A program made the position numbers and the translations under genes. Below the pieces are notes generated by a model. That model had not been told where the DNA came from. It searched no databases and saw nothing but the letters and a program-made list of their open reading frames with translations. This document shows positions 1 to 12,100 of a stretch of DNA of 16,379 nucleotides, in pieces (within the stretch, counting starts at the first letter, position 1; each line of letters starts with the position of its first letter). The stretch is from contig JAOZRQ010000019.1 of assembly GCA_029940115.1 (NCBI GenBank), positions 4,553-20,931 of the forward strand, read 5' to 3'. The stretch comes from Desulfobacterales bacterium. Lineage in GTDB: Bacteria; Desulfobacterota; Desulfobacteria; Desulfobacterales; 4be13.

Positions 1-163
1 GGAGTCTCAACGCCCGGCTCCGGAATTCCAGCCATCTGCTCCCCCTCCGTCCCCTCCGAACATCGAAGTCCCGCGTGTGGAATTCAGAGTCCCGGCTCCG
101 GAGTCTCAACGCCCGGCTCCGGAATTCCAGCCATCTGCTCCCCCTCCGTCCCCTGTCCCAGGG
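1..163 (+). repeat. Linker 0: Pro-rich, 99-bp period direct duplication
   Basis: This in-frame linker precedes module 1. Bases 1-55 and 100-154 are identical, giving a 99-bp (33-residue) period. The peptide is rich in Pro, Ser, Ala and Glu, with a repeated PAPEFQPSAPPPSP segment and an intervening VEFRVPAPES stretch. The EFRV word recurs in linker 1 (EFRVSPDD), so the two linkers may share ancestry. The first copy is cut by the window edge, so more copies probably lie upstream. Confidence 0.9.
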
Positions 164-3100
164 ATGAACATCGAGCAGGCGCTCCGCGCTGCGGTTCAGT
201 TTCACCAGAACGGCCGATTAGATGAGGCGGAGACGATTTATGAGAAGGTGATCGAAGTCAATCCGAACCATGCGGACGCGTTGCATCTCTTCGGCGTGAT
301 CCAGCATCAGAGGGGAAAGCATGAGACCGCGGTGGAACTGATTCAACAGGCGATTTCGGTGAACCCCGGGAACGCATTCTTCTACAACAACATGGGCATC
401 GCCCTCAAAGAGCAGGGAAAAACCGAGGAGTGCATCCTTGCCTATCGCACCGCGGCCGAACTCAAGCCGGATTATCTGGAGGCGCACATCAACATGGCCA
501 TGGTGCTGAAGGAGCAGGGCCGAATTGATGAGCTGATCCCCTGTTTTCGCAAGATTCTGGAGATCAAGCCGGATTACGTCGAGATCTGCAACAGCTTGGG
601 GATCGCCCTGAAGTCGAAGGGAGAGCTCGACGAGGCGGCCGAGTGTTACCGCAAGGTTCTGGAACTCAAGCCGGACTATGCGGAGGCGCACATCAACATG
701 GGGAATGTGCTGAAGGCGAAGGGGGAGCGAGACGAAGCGATCGTCTGTTACCGCAGGGCTTTGGATATCCGGCCCGATTATGCGGAGGCGTATAACAACA
801 TGGGCGCGGTCCTCGAGGATCAAGGAGAAAAGGATGAAGCCCTTGAGTGCTACAGAAAGGCGGTGGAACTGCGGCCCGACTACGCGGAATCGTTCCATAA
901 CATGGGGAATGTGGTGAAGGGGAAGGGCCAACTGGATGAGGCGATTGACTGTTATCGCAAGGCCCTGGAGAACAACCCGAACTACGCCGAGGCCCATAAC
1001 AGTCTCGGCATTGCGTTGAAAGAACAGGGCAAGCTGGACGAAGCCATCGCCTGTTACCAGAAGGCCCTGGAGATCGAACCGAAGGGGGCTGGCGCATATT
1101 ACAACATGGGGAACGCCCTGGGAGAAGTCGGCAGGGCAGATGAGGCGGTCTCGTCTTATCGCAAGGCGTTGGAGATCAAGCCGGAATACGCGGAAGTCTA
1201 TGTGAACATGGGGAATGTGCTGAAGAACCAGGGCCGAATTGACGAAGCGATCCAGAGTTACCAGATGGCCATGGAACTCAAGTCCGCGTATCATCAGGCC
1301 CACAGCAACTTTCTCTTTACCCTGCACTACAATCCCGGATGCGATCAGAAGTGGCTCTTTGACCAGCATTGCGAGTGGGACCGGATCTATGCCGAACCAG
1401 TGGCGGAGGAGATTCAGGAGCATACGAATGATCGGGATCCGGAGAGACGGCTCCGGGTGGGGTATGTCTCCCCGGATTTCCGCAGCCATTCCTGTGCGTA
1501 TTTCATTGATCCCCTAATCCGCTCCCACGACAAGACCCGGATGGAGGTATTCTGCTACGCGGAGACTGCCAAGCCGGATGATGTGACGGAACGGATCAAG
1601 GGGCTGGCGGATCACTGGTACGACACGATGGGAAAAGGGGATGGCGAGGTTGCGGACCATATCCGGAACGATCGGATTGACATTCTGGTTGACCTTGCCG
1701 GGCACACCGCAAACAACCGCCTGCTGGTCTTTGCCCAGAAGCCCGCGCCGATTCAGGTGACGTGGCTCGGATACCCGGACACCAGCGGCATGACCGCGAT
1801 GGACTACCGGTTCACCGACGCGGTCGCGGATCCCGAAGGCGATTCAGACAGGTATATACGAGAGACCCTGATCCGCCTTTCCACCGGATTTCTCTGCTAC
1901 TCTCCGCTCTACAACACCCCGGATGTCGGCGAACTGCCCGCTTTGAAGGCGGGAGGGATCACTTTTGCGTCGTTCAACAATCTCGCCAAGGTGACTGCTC
2001 AGGTTGTGGCGGTATGGGCGCAGATCATGCGTGAGATTCCGAACTCGAAATTCCTCATGAAAAACCGGCGCCTCGCGGATGCTTCAACGCAAGCGCGTTA
2101 CCGTGAGATGTTCGCAAAGAACGGGATCCACTCGGATCGTGTCACGATGATGCCGCATACGCCGGGAAGAAACGACCACATGGAGATGTACAATCAGGTG
2201 GATATCGCGCTTGATCCCTTTCCGTACAACGGGACCACCACCTCCTTTGAAGCCTTATGGATGGGGGTTCCGGTGCTGACCATCATGGGGGATCGGCATG
2301 TTTCCCGGGTCGGTGCGAGCATTGTGAAGCGTCTCAGCCTCTCCGGACTGATCGCCAAAGATGAGGCGGAATATGTGGACCGGGCGTTGTGGCTCGCGGG
2401 AGACATGGACCAGTTGGCCGGGCTTCGCGAGACCCTGCGGCAACGGATGATCGGCTCCTTGTGCAATGGGAAGCTTTTCGCGGAGACCGTGGAAGCGGCC
2501 TATCGGGAGATATGGGTGAGATGGGTGAGAGGCGAGGGGCAAGAGGTGAAGCAGGATGAGGGGCGTGATATGAGGGGTGAGGGGCCGGCCGTCGTCCATG
2601 CGCCACTCTCCATGGGCCAGTTCCAAGCTCCGATATTGGAGATGCCGGAGCCTGAATTTCGCATTTCTCCTCCTGACATTCAAACGCGGCCGGCTGGGCT
2701 ACAAATTCCGACAGAGGGCAAGGTACAGCCGGAAGGTGAACTCTCGATTCTCCAGTTCCAAGCTCCGATATTGGAGACGCCGGAGCCTGAATTTCGCATT
2801 TCTCCTGCTGATATTCAAACGCGGCCGGCTGGGCTACAAATTCCGACAGAGGAAAAGGCACATCCGATATTGGAGTTGCCGGAGCCGGAGTTCCGCATTT
2901 CTCCTGCCGATATTCGGCCGCCTGAGTTCCAAATTCCGGTTTTGGAAGAACAGCCCCCAAGGGATGAATCACCGGTTTTCCAGTTCCATGTGCCCATGCC
3001 TGAATCTCCGGCCTCGGAATTCCGGGTCTCCCCGGATGACATCTCGAAGCCGACGGTCGGTTCTGAGACACCGGCATTGGAGAAACCGCCAGCAGATGAA

Positions 3101-6100
3101 TCCTTGGCCATCCAATTCCAGGTGCCGATGCAGGAATTTTGGGCCTCGGAATTCCGGGTCTCCCCGGATGACATCTCGAAGCCGCCGGTCGGTTCTGAGA
3201 CGCCGACATTGGAGAAACCGCCAGCAGATGAATCCTTGGCCATCCAATTCCAGGTGCCCATGCCCGAATCTCCGGCCTCGGAATTCCGGGTCTCCCCGGA
3301 TGACATCTCGAAGCCGACGGTCGGTTCTGAGACGCCGACATTGGAGAAACCGCCGGCAGACAAACCCCCGGTCATCCAATTCCAAGCACCGACGCAGGAA
3401 TTTTGGGCATCGGAATTCCGGGTCTCCCCGGATGACATCTCGAAGCCTGCGGCCGAGCCAGGGACGCCGGCATTGGGCAAGCAACCGACAGACGAATCCC
3501 CGGTTTTTCAATTCCAAGAGGTGCCGATGCCCGAATCTCCGGCCTCGGAATTCCGCATTTCCTCGGATGATATTTGGAAACCGACGGCAGAGAAGGAGAT
3601 GCCAATATTGGAGAAACCGCCGGCAGACAAACCCCCGGTCATCCAATTCCAAGCACCGACGCAGGAATTTTGGGCATCGGAATTCCGGGTCTCCCCGGAT
3701 GACATCTCGAAGCCGGCGGCGGTCGGTTCTGAGACGCCGGCATTGGAGAAACCGCCGGCAGATGAATCCTTGGCCATCCAATTCCAGGTGCCGATGCCCG
3801 AGTCCCCGGCGTCGGAATTTCAGGTTCCGATATCTGGCAAATTCCAGGCACAGACGCCGGAATCCCGAGCTGCGGAACCCGGATCTCCCCCTTTCAACAT
3901 CGGAGCGGTCCTTAATGCGGCGGTCCAGCGTCATCAGTCCGGGAAACTGGACGAAGCGGAGGCGGTTTACAAAAAGATTCTTGAGATCCATCCGAACCAG
4001 CCGGATGCCCTGCATCTGCTCGGGGTGATTCAGCAGCAGAAAGGGAGGCATCAAGACGCGGTGGATCTGATCCGCCAGGCGATTCAGATCGTTCCAAAGA
4101 ACAAGAACTACTACAACAACCTCGGCGTTGCCCTGAAAGACTTGGGAGAACTGGAAGAGGCGGTGGCGTGTTGCAAAAAGTCACTGGAACTTGATCCGAA
4201 CTATCCCGAGGCATACATCAACATGGGGATGGGCTTCAAGGAGATGGGGAGGCCGGACGACGCGATTGCCGCGTACCAAGGTCTGCTGAAGATCGATCCC
4301 AACTCCGCGGAAGCCTATAACGGCATCGGGGCCGTACACAAGGAGCAGGGCAGGCTTGACGAGGCGATTGAATCATACCAAAAAGCCTTGGAGATCAGCC
4401 CGGATTTTGCCGAGGCGCACATCAGCATGGGAAACGCGCTAAAGGGCAAGGGGCGGATTGACGAGGCGATCACCTTCTATCAAAAGGCATTGGCCATCAA
4501 TCCGAACTTCGCGGAAGTCTATAACAACATGGGCAACGCGTATCGAGACAAATCCATGGCCGGTGAGGCGATCCGGTGTTATCGCAAATCCGTGGAAATC
4601 AAGCCGGGTTTCGCGGAGGCATATAGCAACATGGGCGTCGCGCTAAATGACCAAGGGATCATCTCGGAGGCTGTGGAATGCTACAAAAGGGCCTTGACGA
4701 TCAAGCCGAATTACCATCAGGCCCATAGCAACATGCTCTTCACCTTGCAGCATGGCGACGACTGTTCGCCTGAGCAGATGTTCGAGCGTCATCGCGAATG
4801 GAATGAGGCCCAAGCAAAGCCGCTGGCAACTCAGATCCTGCCCCATGAAAATGATCCGTCGCCTGACAGACGTCTCCGCATCGGTTATGTGTCACCGGAT
4901 TTCCGCCGCCATTCCTGCGCGTATTTTATTGAGCCGCTGTTCAGGGAACATGACAGAACCGAGGTGGAGATATTCTGCTATGCCGAGGTGATCCGAGCCG
5001 ATGATATGACCGCGCAGCTCAAAGAACTTGCAGACCACTGGCACAGCACGGTCGGAAAGAGTCACGCGGCCGTGGCCGAGCAGATCCGCAAGGACCGGAT
5101 CGATATCCTCGTTGACTTGGCTGGCCACACCGAGAGCAACCGTCTTCTCGCGTTCGCGTCCAAGCCCGCACCAGTCCAAGTGACATGGCTTGGGTACCCA
5201 GATACCACCGGCATGTCCGTCATGGACTACCGGTTCACCGACGCCATAGCCGACCCCGAAGGCATGGCAGACCGATACGCGAGTGAGACGCTGATCCGTC
5301 TGCCGAACGGGCTTCACTGCTATTCACCGGTCTATGATTCGCCGGCCATATCTGAGCCGCCCTGCTTTCAAACCGGCCGGATCACCTTCGGCTCGTTCAA
5401 TAACATCAGCAAGCTCACGGAGACCGTGGTGGGGATATGGTCTCAGATTCTGTTGCAGGTTCCCGGTTCAAGCCTGCTTCTCAAAGGCCGTCAGGCGTCG
5501 GACCAGACGACCCGACAGCGTTATCTTGATCTGTTCGCGAAGAACGGCATCTCCCCTGAACGGATCACCCTGATGCCCCGGGTGGTCTCCAGAGAAGCGC
5601 ATCTTCTCCTCTACAACCGCATAGACATTGGCCTTGACCCGTTTCCCTACAACGGAACCACCACCACCTTTGAAGCGTTGTTCATGGGGGTTCCGGTACT
5701 GACCTTGCGGGGGAATCGCCATGTCGGCCGGGTCGGTGCGAGCATCTTGGAGCGGATCGGAGCCAAAGACCTAATGGCCGAAACCGACGTGGACTACATT
5801 GCCCGAGCGATTCAACTCGCCGGGGACCGCGACCGGCTCCGTGACCTCCGCTTCTCCCTGCGACACGCGTTGGAGAATTCTCCCCTCTGCGACGCCAAAG
5901 CCTTTGCCCGATCCGTTGAGATCGCCTACAAGGAAATGTGGAGAAGGTGGTGTTTGAAACTGGAAGCTGGAAATCAGCTTCAAGTTTCAAGTTTCGAGGG
6001 TAAATATTCGGCAAATCCCGTGTCCGCTCCCGCCGGATTGCCAAATCCGGTGGAGGAGGCTCCCGTGTCCGCTCCCGCCGGATTGCCAAATCCGGAGGAG

Positions 6101-9100
6101 GCTCCCGTGTCCGCTCCCGCCGGATTGCCAAATCCGGAGGAGGCTCCCGTGTCCGCTCCCGCCGGATTGCCAAATCCGGCGGAGGTGACGGTTCGGATTT
6201 GTCAATCCGAACCGAGCATGAGGGGTGACTTCGACGGGTTTCACCGAACACCCAGCTTTGAGGACGCGGTCGCGCTTCATCAGGCCGGGGATCTCGAAAC
6301 GGCTGAGGCGATCTATGCCCGGATACTTGAGCGGGAGCCGGATCATGCGGATGCGTCCCATCTCCTTGGGGTGGTCGCGTCTCAGAAGGGGGATTATGAC
6401 CGGGCGGTGGAACTGATCGGGAGAGCCATCGGCATCCAGCCCCAGCGGGAGAGCTACCACAACAACATGGGAAATGCGCTGAAGGAGCAGGGCAAATTAG
6501 ATGAGGCGATCCTCTCCTACGAGAAGGCGATGGAGATCAAGCCGGATTTCATCGAAGCCTGCCACAACATGGGAGTGGCCCTGAAGGATCAGGGGAGATT
6601 GGATGAGGCGATTCAGTGCTGTCAAAAGGGATTGGAGATTGCCCCGGATTTTCCCGAGTTGCACAATGAAATGGGGAACGCGCTCAGGGAGAAAGGGGAT
6701 TTTGAGGGAGCCGTCATCGCTTACAAAAAAGCTGTGGAAATCCGACCTGACTACGCGGAGGCTCATAACAACCGGGGCATTGCCCTGCTGGAACAGGGGC
6801 ATATCGAGGACGCGATCACCGCTTATCAGAAGGCCCTGAAGATCCATCCCGAATTTGCCGAGGCACATAATAATCTGGGAAACAGCCTGAAGGCCGCGGG
6901 AAGATCGGATCAGGCCCTTGATGCCTACCAACAAGCCCTGACGATCAGGCCCGACTACGCCTTGGCGCACAGCAATCTTCTGAGCGCACAACATTACGTC
7001 TCGCCGGCGGTGCCCCGTGATCAGGTGTATCAGGCGCATTGCAGATGGGATGAGATTCATGCCAGACCGCTGGCAAAGGAGATCATGCCCCATGAGAACG
7101 ATCCGGATCCGGAGAAACGGCTCCGCATCGGGTATGTCTCCCCTGATTTTCGCCGCCATTCCTGTGCCTATTTCATTGAGCCGTTGCTCAACGCGCACGA
7201 CAGAACCCAAGTCGAAATCTTCTGCTACTCGGAAGTCCATAGCCCGGATGATGTGACGGAACGGATCACCCCCCTTGCGGACCACTGGTACAGCACACCG
7301 GGAAAGACCGACGCGGACTTGGCCCAGCAGATCCGCTCAGACGGCATTGACATCCTCGTTGACCTTGCCGGGCATTTCGCCAAAAACCGTCTGCTTGCCT
7401 TTGCCCGAAAGCCTGCGCCCATCCAGGTGACATGGCTCGGATACCCGGACACCACCGGCATGGCGGTCATGGATTACCGGCTGACGGATGCCATGGCTGA
7501 TCCCGAAGGTCTCTCCGACCGATATGTCCGGGAAAGCCTGTTCCGTCTCCCGGGTGGGTTTCTCTGCTATGATCCGCTCTTCCCCGCGCCGGATACAGGA
7601 ACGCCTCCCTTTCTGAAGAACCATTTCATCACCTTCGGCTCATTCAACAATCTGAGCAAGGTGAATGAGGATACGGTTCGGGTGTGGGCGGAGATTTTGG
7701 CCCAGGTCCCCGGGTCCCATCTCTTTCTCAAGGGTCGGCAATTGTCGGACGCGGCCATCCGACATCACTATTTCGACATGTTCCTGAAGCATCAGATCGA
7801 TATTGAGCGGATCATGATGATGCCCCGCCTCTCCACCAAGGGAAGCCATCTCGCCATGTATAACCGGATGGATATCGCGCTGGATCCCTTTCCTTACAAC
7901 GGCACCACCACCACCTGTGACGCACTCTGGATGGGGGTTCCGGTCATCACCCGGGCCGGAGATCGGCATGTGAGTCGGGTGGGCGCGAGCATCCTGAATC
8001 GCGCCGGACAGACCGACCTCATCGCCGAAACCGAGACAGACTACATCGCCAAAGCCGTCCAACTGGCCCAGGAGACCGAAAAAATCAAAGACCTCCGGGC
8101 CTCTTTGAGACAGCACATCCAAGATTCCCCGCTCTGCGACGCCCAAGCCTTTGCCCGGTCCGTGGAAACCGCATATCGGGAGATGTGGAAGAAGTGGGGC
8201 GATGGGCCAGGGGCGAGGGGCCAAGGGCCAGTCGCTGGTGGTCAGTTGTCGGTGGTCAGCGGTCAGCCCACAAGCCACAGCCCACAAGGCACAACCCACA
8301 AGGCACAGCCCACAGACCACAAGCCACAAACGGTTCAAGATGTCTTGAATGTGGGGGTGCAGCATCACCAGGCCGGGAGATTTGATGACGCGGGAAGGAT
8401 TTACAAGCAGATCCTTCAGATGAATCCGAATCATGCGGATGCCCTGCATCTCCTCGGCGTGATCGCCCATCAGTCCGGCAGAAACGACGACGCGGTGAAA
8501 CTGATCAACCGGGCCATTCAGATCAGCCCCAACAATCCGCTCTACCACAACAACCTCGGCGCCACGCTCAAGGGGCAGGGGAAACTGGACGAGGCGGTTG
8601 CCTGCTATGAGAAGGCCCTGGAGATCGCTCCTGAATACGCGGAAGCCTATAACAATCTGGGAAATGCCCTGAAGAATCAGGGCAAACTGCCGGAATCCTT
8701 AGACGCGTACAAACAGGCGATTGCGCTCAACCCCGAGTATGCGGAAGCCTATAACAACATGGGCAACGCGTTGAAAACGCATGGCCAATCAGAGGCGGCG
8801 ATTGATTGCTACAAGAAGGCCATCGAGATCAACCCGGACTATGCCGAAGCCTATTACAACATGGGGAGCGCGTTCAAACTCCGGGGCATGCTGGGAGAAT
8901 CCATCGAATCGTACAAAGACGCGGTCAGGATCAATCCCAACTATGCGGAAGCCTACAACAACATGGGCGTCACATACAAGTTTCTGGGAAACCCTGATGA
9001 ATCAATTGCCTGTTACAAAAAGGCGATTGAGATCAATCCGAATCATGCGGAGGCGTATAACAACCTCGGCATCGTGATGAACAACCAGGGCCGCACAGGA

Positions 9101-12100
9101 GAGGCGATCAATTATTACAGCAAATCCATGGATATCCGGGCCGACTATGCGGAGGCGCACAACAACATGGGCTATGCCATGAATGACTTGGGCAGACTGG
9201 AGGATGCCGCGGCCTATTACAGAAAAGCCGTGGAGATCAGGCCGGCTTACTACCAGGCGCATAGCAATCTCCTCTTCACCTTGCAGTATGGCGACTTCCG
9301 GAGCTTCAAAGATATCGGAAGCCCGGATCCGGAGCATTTCTCGGAATGGATGTTCCAACAGCACCGCGCCTGGAACGAGACCCATGCGAAATCTTTGACT
9401 AGGGAGATTCTGCCGCACCCCAATGAGAAGATTCCGAGAAAACGCCTCCGGGTCGGCTATGTCTCTCCTGATTTCCGGGGCCACTCCTGCGCCTACTTTA
9501 TCGAGCCGTTGCTCAGGGCCCATGACAAAACCGAGGTGGAGATATTCTGCTACGCGGAACTCCAGAAGTCTGACGGGGTGACGGAGCGGATCAAAACGCT
9601 TGCGGATCACTGGTATCCCACTTTGGGGAAGAGTGATGCGACGATCTCGGAACAGATCCGAAACGACGGCATTGACATTCTCATAGACCTTGCCGGGCAT
9701 ACCGCGAATAACCGCCTGATGATCTTCGCGCATAAGCCCGCGCCCATCCAGGTGAACTGGCTCGGTTATCCGAACACCACCGGCATGGATGTCATGGACT
9801 ATCGCCTGACTGATGCGGTGGCGGATCCGGAAGGGATGTCAGAGCGATATGTCAGCGAGACCTTGGTGCGTCTGCCCCACGGCTTTCTCTGCTACGCGCC
9901 GCTTCTACCGACTCCGGATGCGGTTGGGCCGCCGTTTCTGAAAACTGGACAGATCACCTTCGGCTCCTTCAACAATCTGACCAAGGTCACCCGGCATGTG
10001 GTCGCGGCATGGGCAACGATTCTGAAGCAGGTTCCCAGTTCCCAGCTTCTGATCAAAAGCAGGCAACTGGCAGATGAGGCGACCCGGGAGAACTATCACC
10101 GGATGTTCTCGGAAAACGGCATCCCGCCGGAGCGTGTCACCCTGATGCCCCGGACAAGGACCCAGGCGGAACATCTTGAAGTGTATCACCAAGTGGATAT
10201 CGGGCTCGACCCCTTTCCGTACAATGGTACCACCACCACCTGCGAAGCGATGTGGATGGGGGTTCCGGTGATCACCTTGTGCGGGGAGGCCCATGTCAGC
10301 CGGGTGGGCGCGAGCATTCTGACCCAGATGGGGATGACGGATCTGATCGCCCCTTCCGAGGCGGATTACATCGCGTTGGCCATTCAACTGGCGCAGGATG
10401 CGGAGCATCTCAAGGCACTCCGGACGACAACCCGTTCGCGCATGATGAATTCCCCCCTCTGCGACGCGGCCTCCTTCGCCCGTGCGATTGAATCGGCATA
10501 TCGGGAGATGTGGGTGAAGTGGTGTTCCGGGGGAACTCCAGAAGGGCCGTCTTCGGGCACCTCCCCTGAAGAAGATGCACATCCACCAGTTGGCGCGCCA
10601 GCTGATGCCTCCGCGCCCGTGCCCTCGCCCCTGCCCGACATGGGGAAGGGGCCGAGAACATTCACCGTCACGGAGATGCTCGCCGCGGCGGTTCACCTCC
10701 ATAAATCCGGCGAATTGGAGAAGGCCCAGGGGATATATGACCGCGTTCTCAGCGCGGATCCAAACCAGCCGGACGCGCTCCACTTTTCAGGGGTGATCGC
10801 ACATCAGACTGGCAGGACAGAGGAGGCGATCCCGCTCATCCGCAGGGCCATTGAGGTCAAGCCCCGGGATGCGGCTTATCATAACAACCTCGGAGCCGCG
10901 CTGAACGCGCTCGGCAGGGCAGGTGAGGGGATTGAAGCGTATCAGAAAGCCGTTGAGATTGATCCGACCTACGCCGAAGCCCATTACAACTTGGGAAACG
11001 CGCTCCACGGGCACGGGAGCATAGAAGATGTGATCGCGTGTTATGAGACAGTCCTGGCACTCAATCCCGACTACCCGGATGTTTACAACAACCTCGGAAA
11101 CGCACACAATGAACAGGGGGATACAGAGAAGGCGGTTGAATGCTATCGAAGGGCCCTGGAACTGAGACCCGACTACCCCGAGGCCTGCAACAACTTGGGG
11201 CTGATGCTGAACAACCAGCACAAGCCGGACGAGGCGCTCCCCCTTCTTCGCAAGGCGGTGGCATTGAAATCGGACTATGCCGAGGCTCATAACAACTTGG
11301 GGAACGCGCTGAACAACTTGGACCGGATCGCCGACGCGATAGAGAGTTACAAAAAGGCCCTCGAACTGAATCCCGATTACGCGGATACCGCGTACAACTT
11401 GGGGAACGCGCTGAACAACTTGGGGAGGACAGAGGAGGCGATCCAGACTTATCGCAGGACTTTGGATCTGAATCCGGAGAACCCCGAGGCGTGCAACAAC
11501 ATGGCGAACGCGTTCAAAGACCAGGGTCGGCTGGATGAGGCGGTCACCGGGTACAAAAAGGCCCTGGCGATCAAACCGGATTACCATCAGGCCCACAGCA
11601 ACCTCCTCTTTACGTCCCAGTACCAGTCAGGCGCTGATCCGGCATGGATATATGAACAGCATCTCAACTGGAACCAAGTTCATGCCGAGCCCGCGGCGGA
11701 AAAGATTCGGCCCCTTTCCAATGACCCGGATCCAGACAGATCGCTCCGCATCGGGTATGTCTCTCCTGATTTCCGGTTCCATTCCTGCGCGTACTTCTTG
11801 GAGCCATTGCTCACCGCGCATGACCGGACCCAGGTGGAAATCTTCTGCTACTCGGAAGTGGAGAAGCCGGACAAGATGACCGAGCGGATCAAGTCGCTCG
11901 CCCATCACTGGTACATCACGCTTGACAAAGATCATGACGAGGTTGCAGAACAGATTCGGAAGGACCGGATTGACATCCTCATAGACATTGCCGGGCATAC
12001 CGCAAACAACCGCCTCCTGGTCTTTGCCCAAAAGCCTGCGCCCGTGCAGGTGACATGGCTCGGATATCCGGATACCACCGGGATGCGTGCGATGGATTAC

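Noticed and set aside
164..166. ATG at 164 as the gene start.
   Set aside because: The frame is open upstream to the window edge with repeat-type linker sequence like that in front of other modules, and no Shine-Dalgarno motif precedes it.
3011..3808. CRISPR array or satellite-like repeat (also 6020-6181 and 16301-16379).
   Set aside because: Units are directly adjacent with no unique spacers and are translated in frame, which fits coding tandem repeats.
2577..4028. A 483-codon open frame on the + strand in another phase, Arg/Asn/Ser-rich.
   Set aside because: It overlaps linker 1, whose repeats are multiples of three, so any phase that is open in one unit stays open in all. The Arg-rich peptide is compositional.
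6189..6214. Rho-independent terminator.
   Set aside because: The stem is strong but no T-run follows, and the reading frame continues for more than 10 kb.
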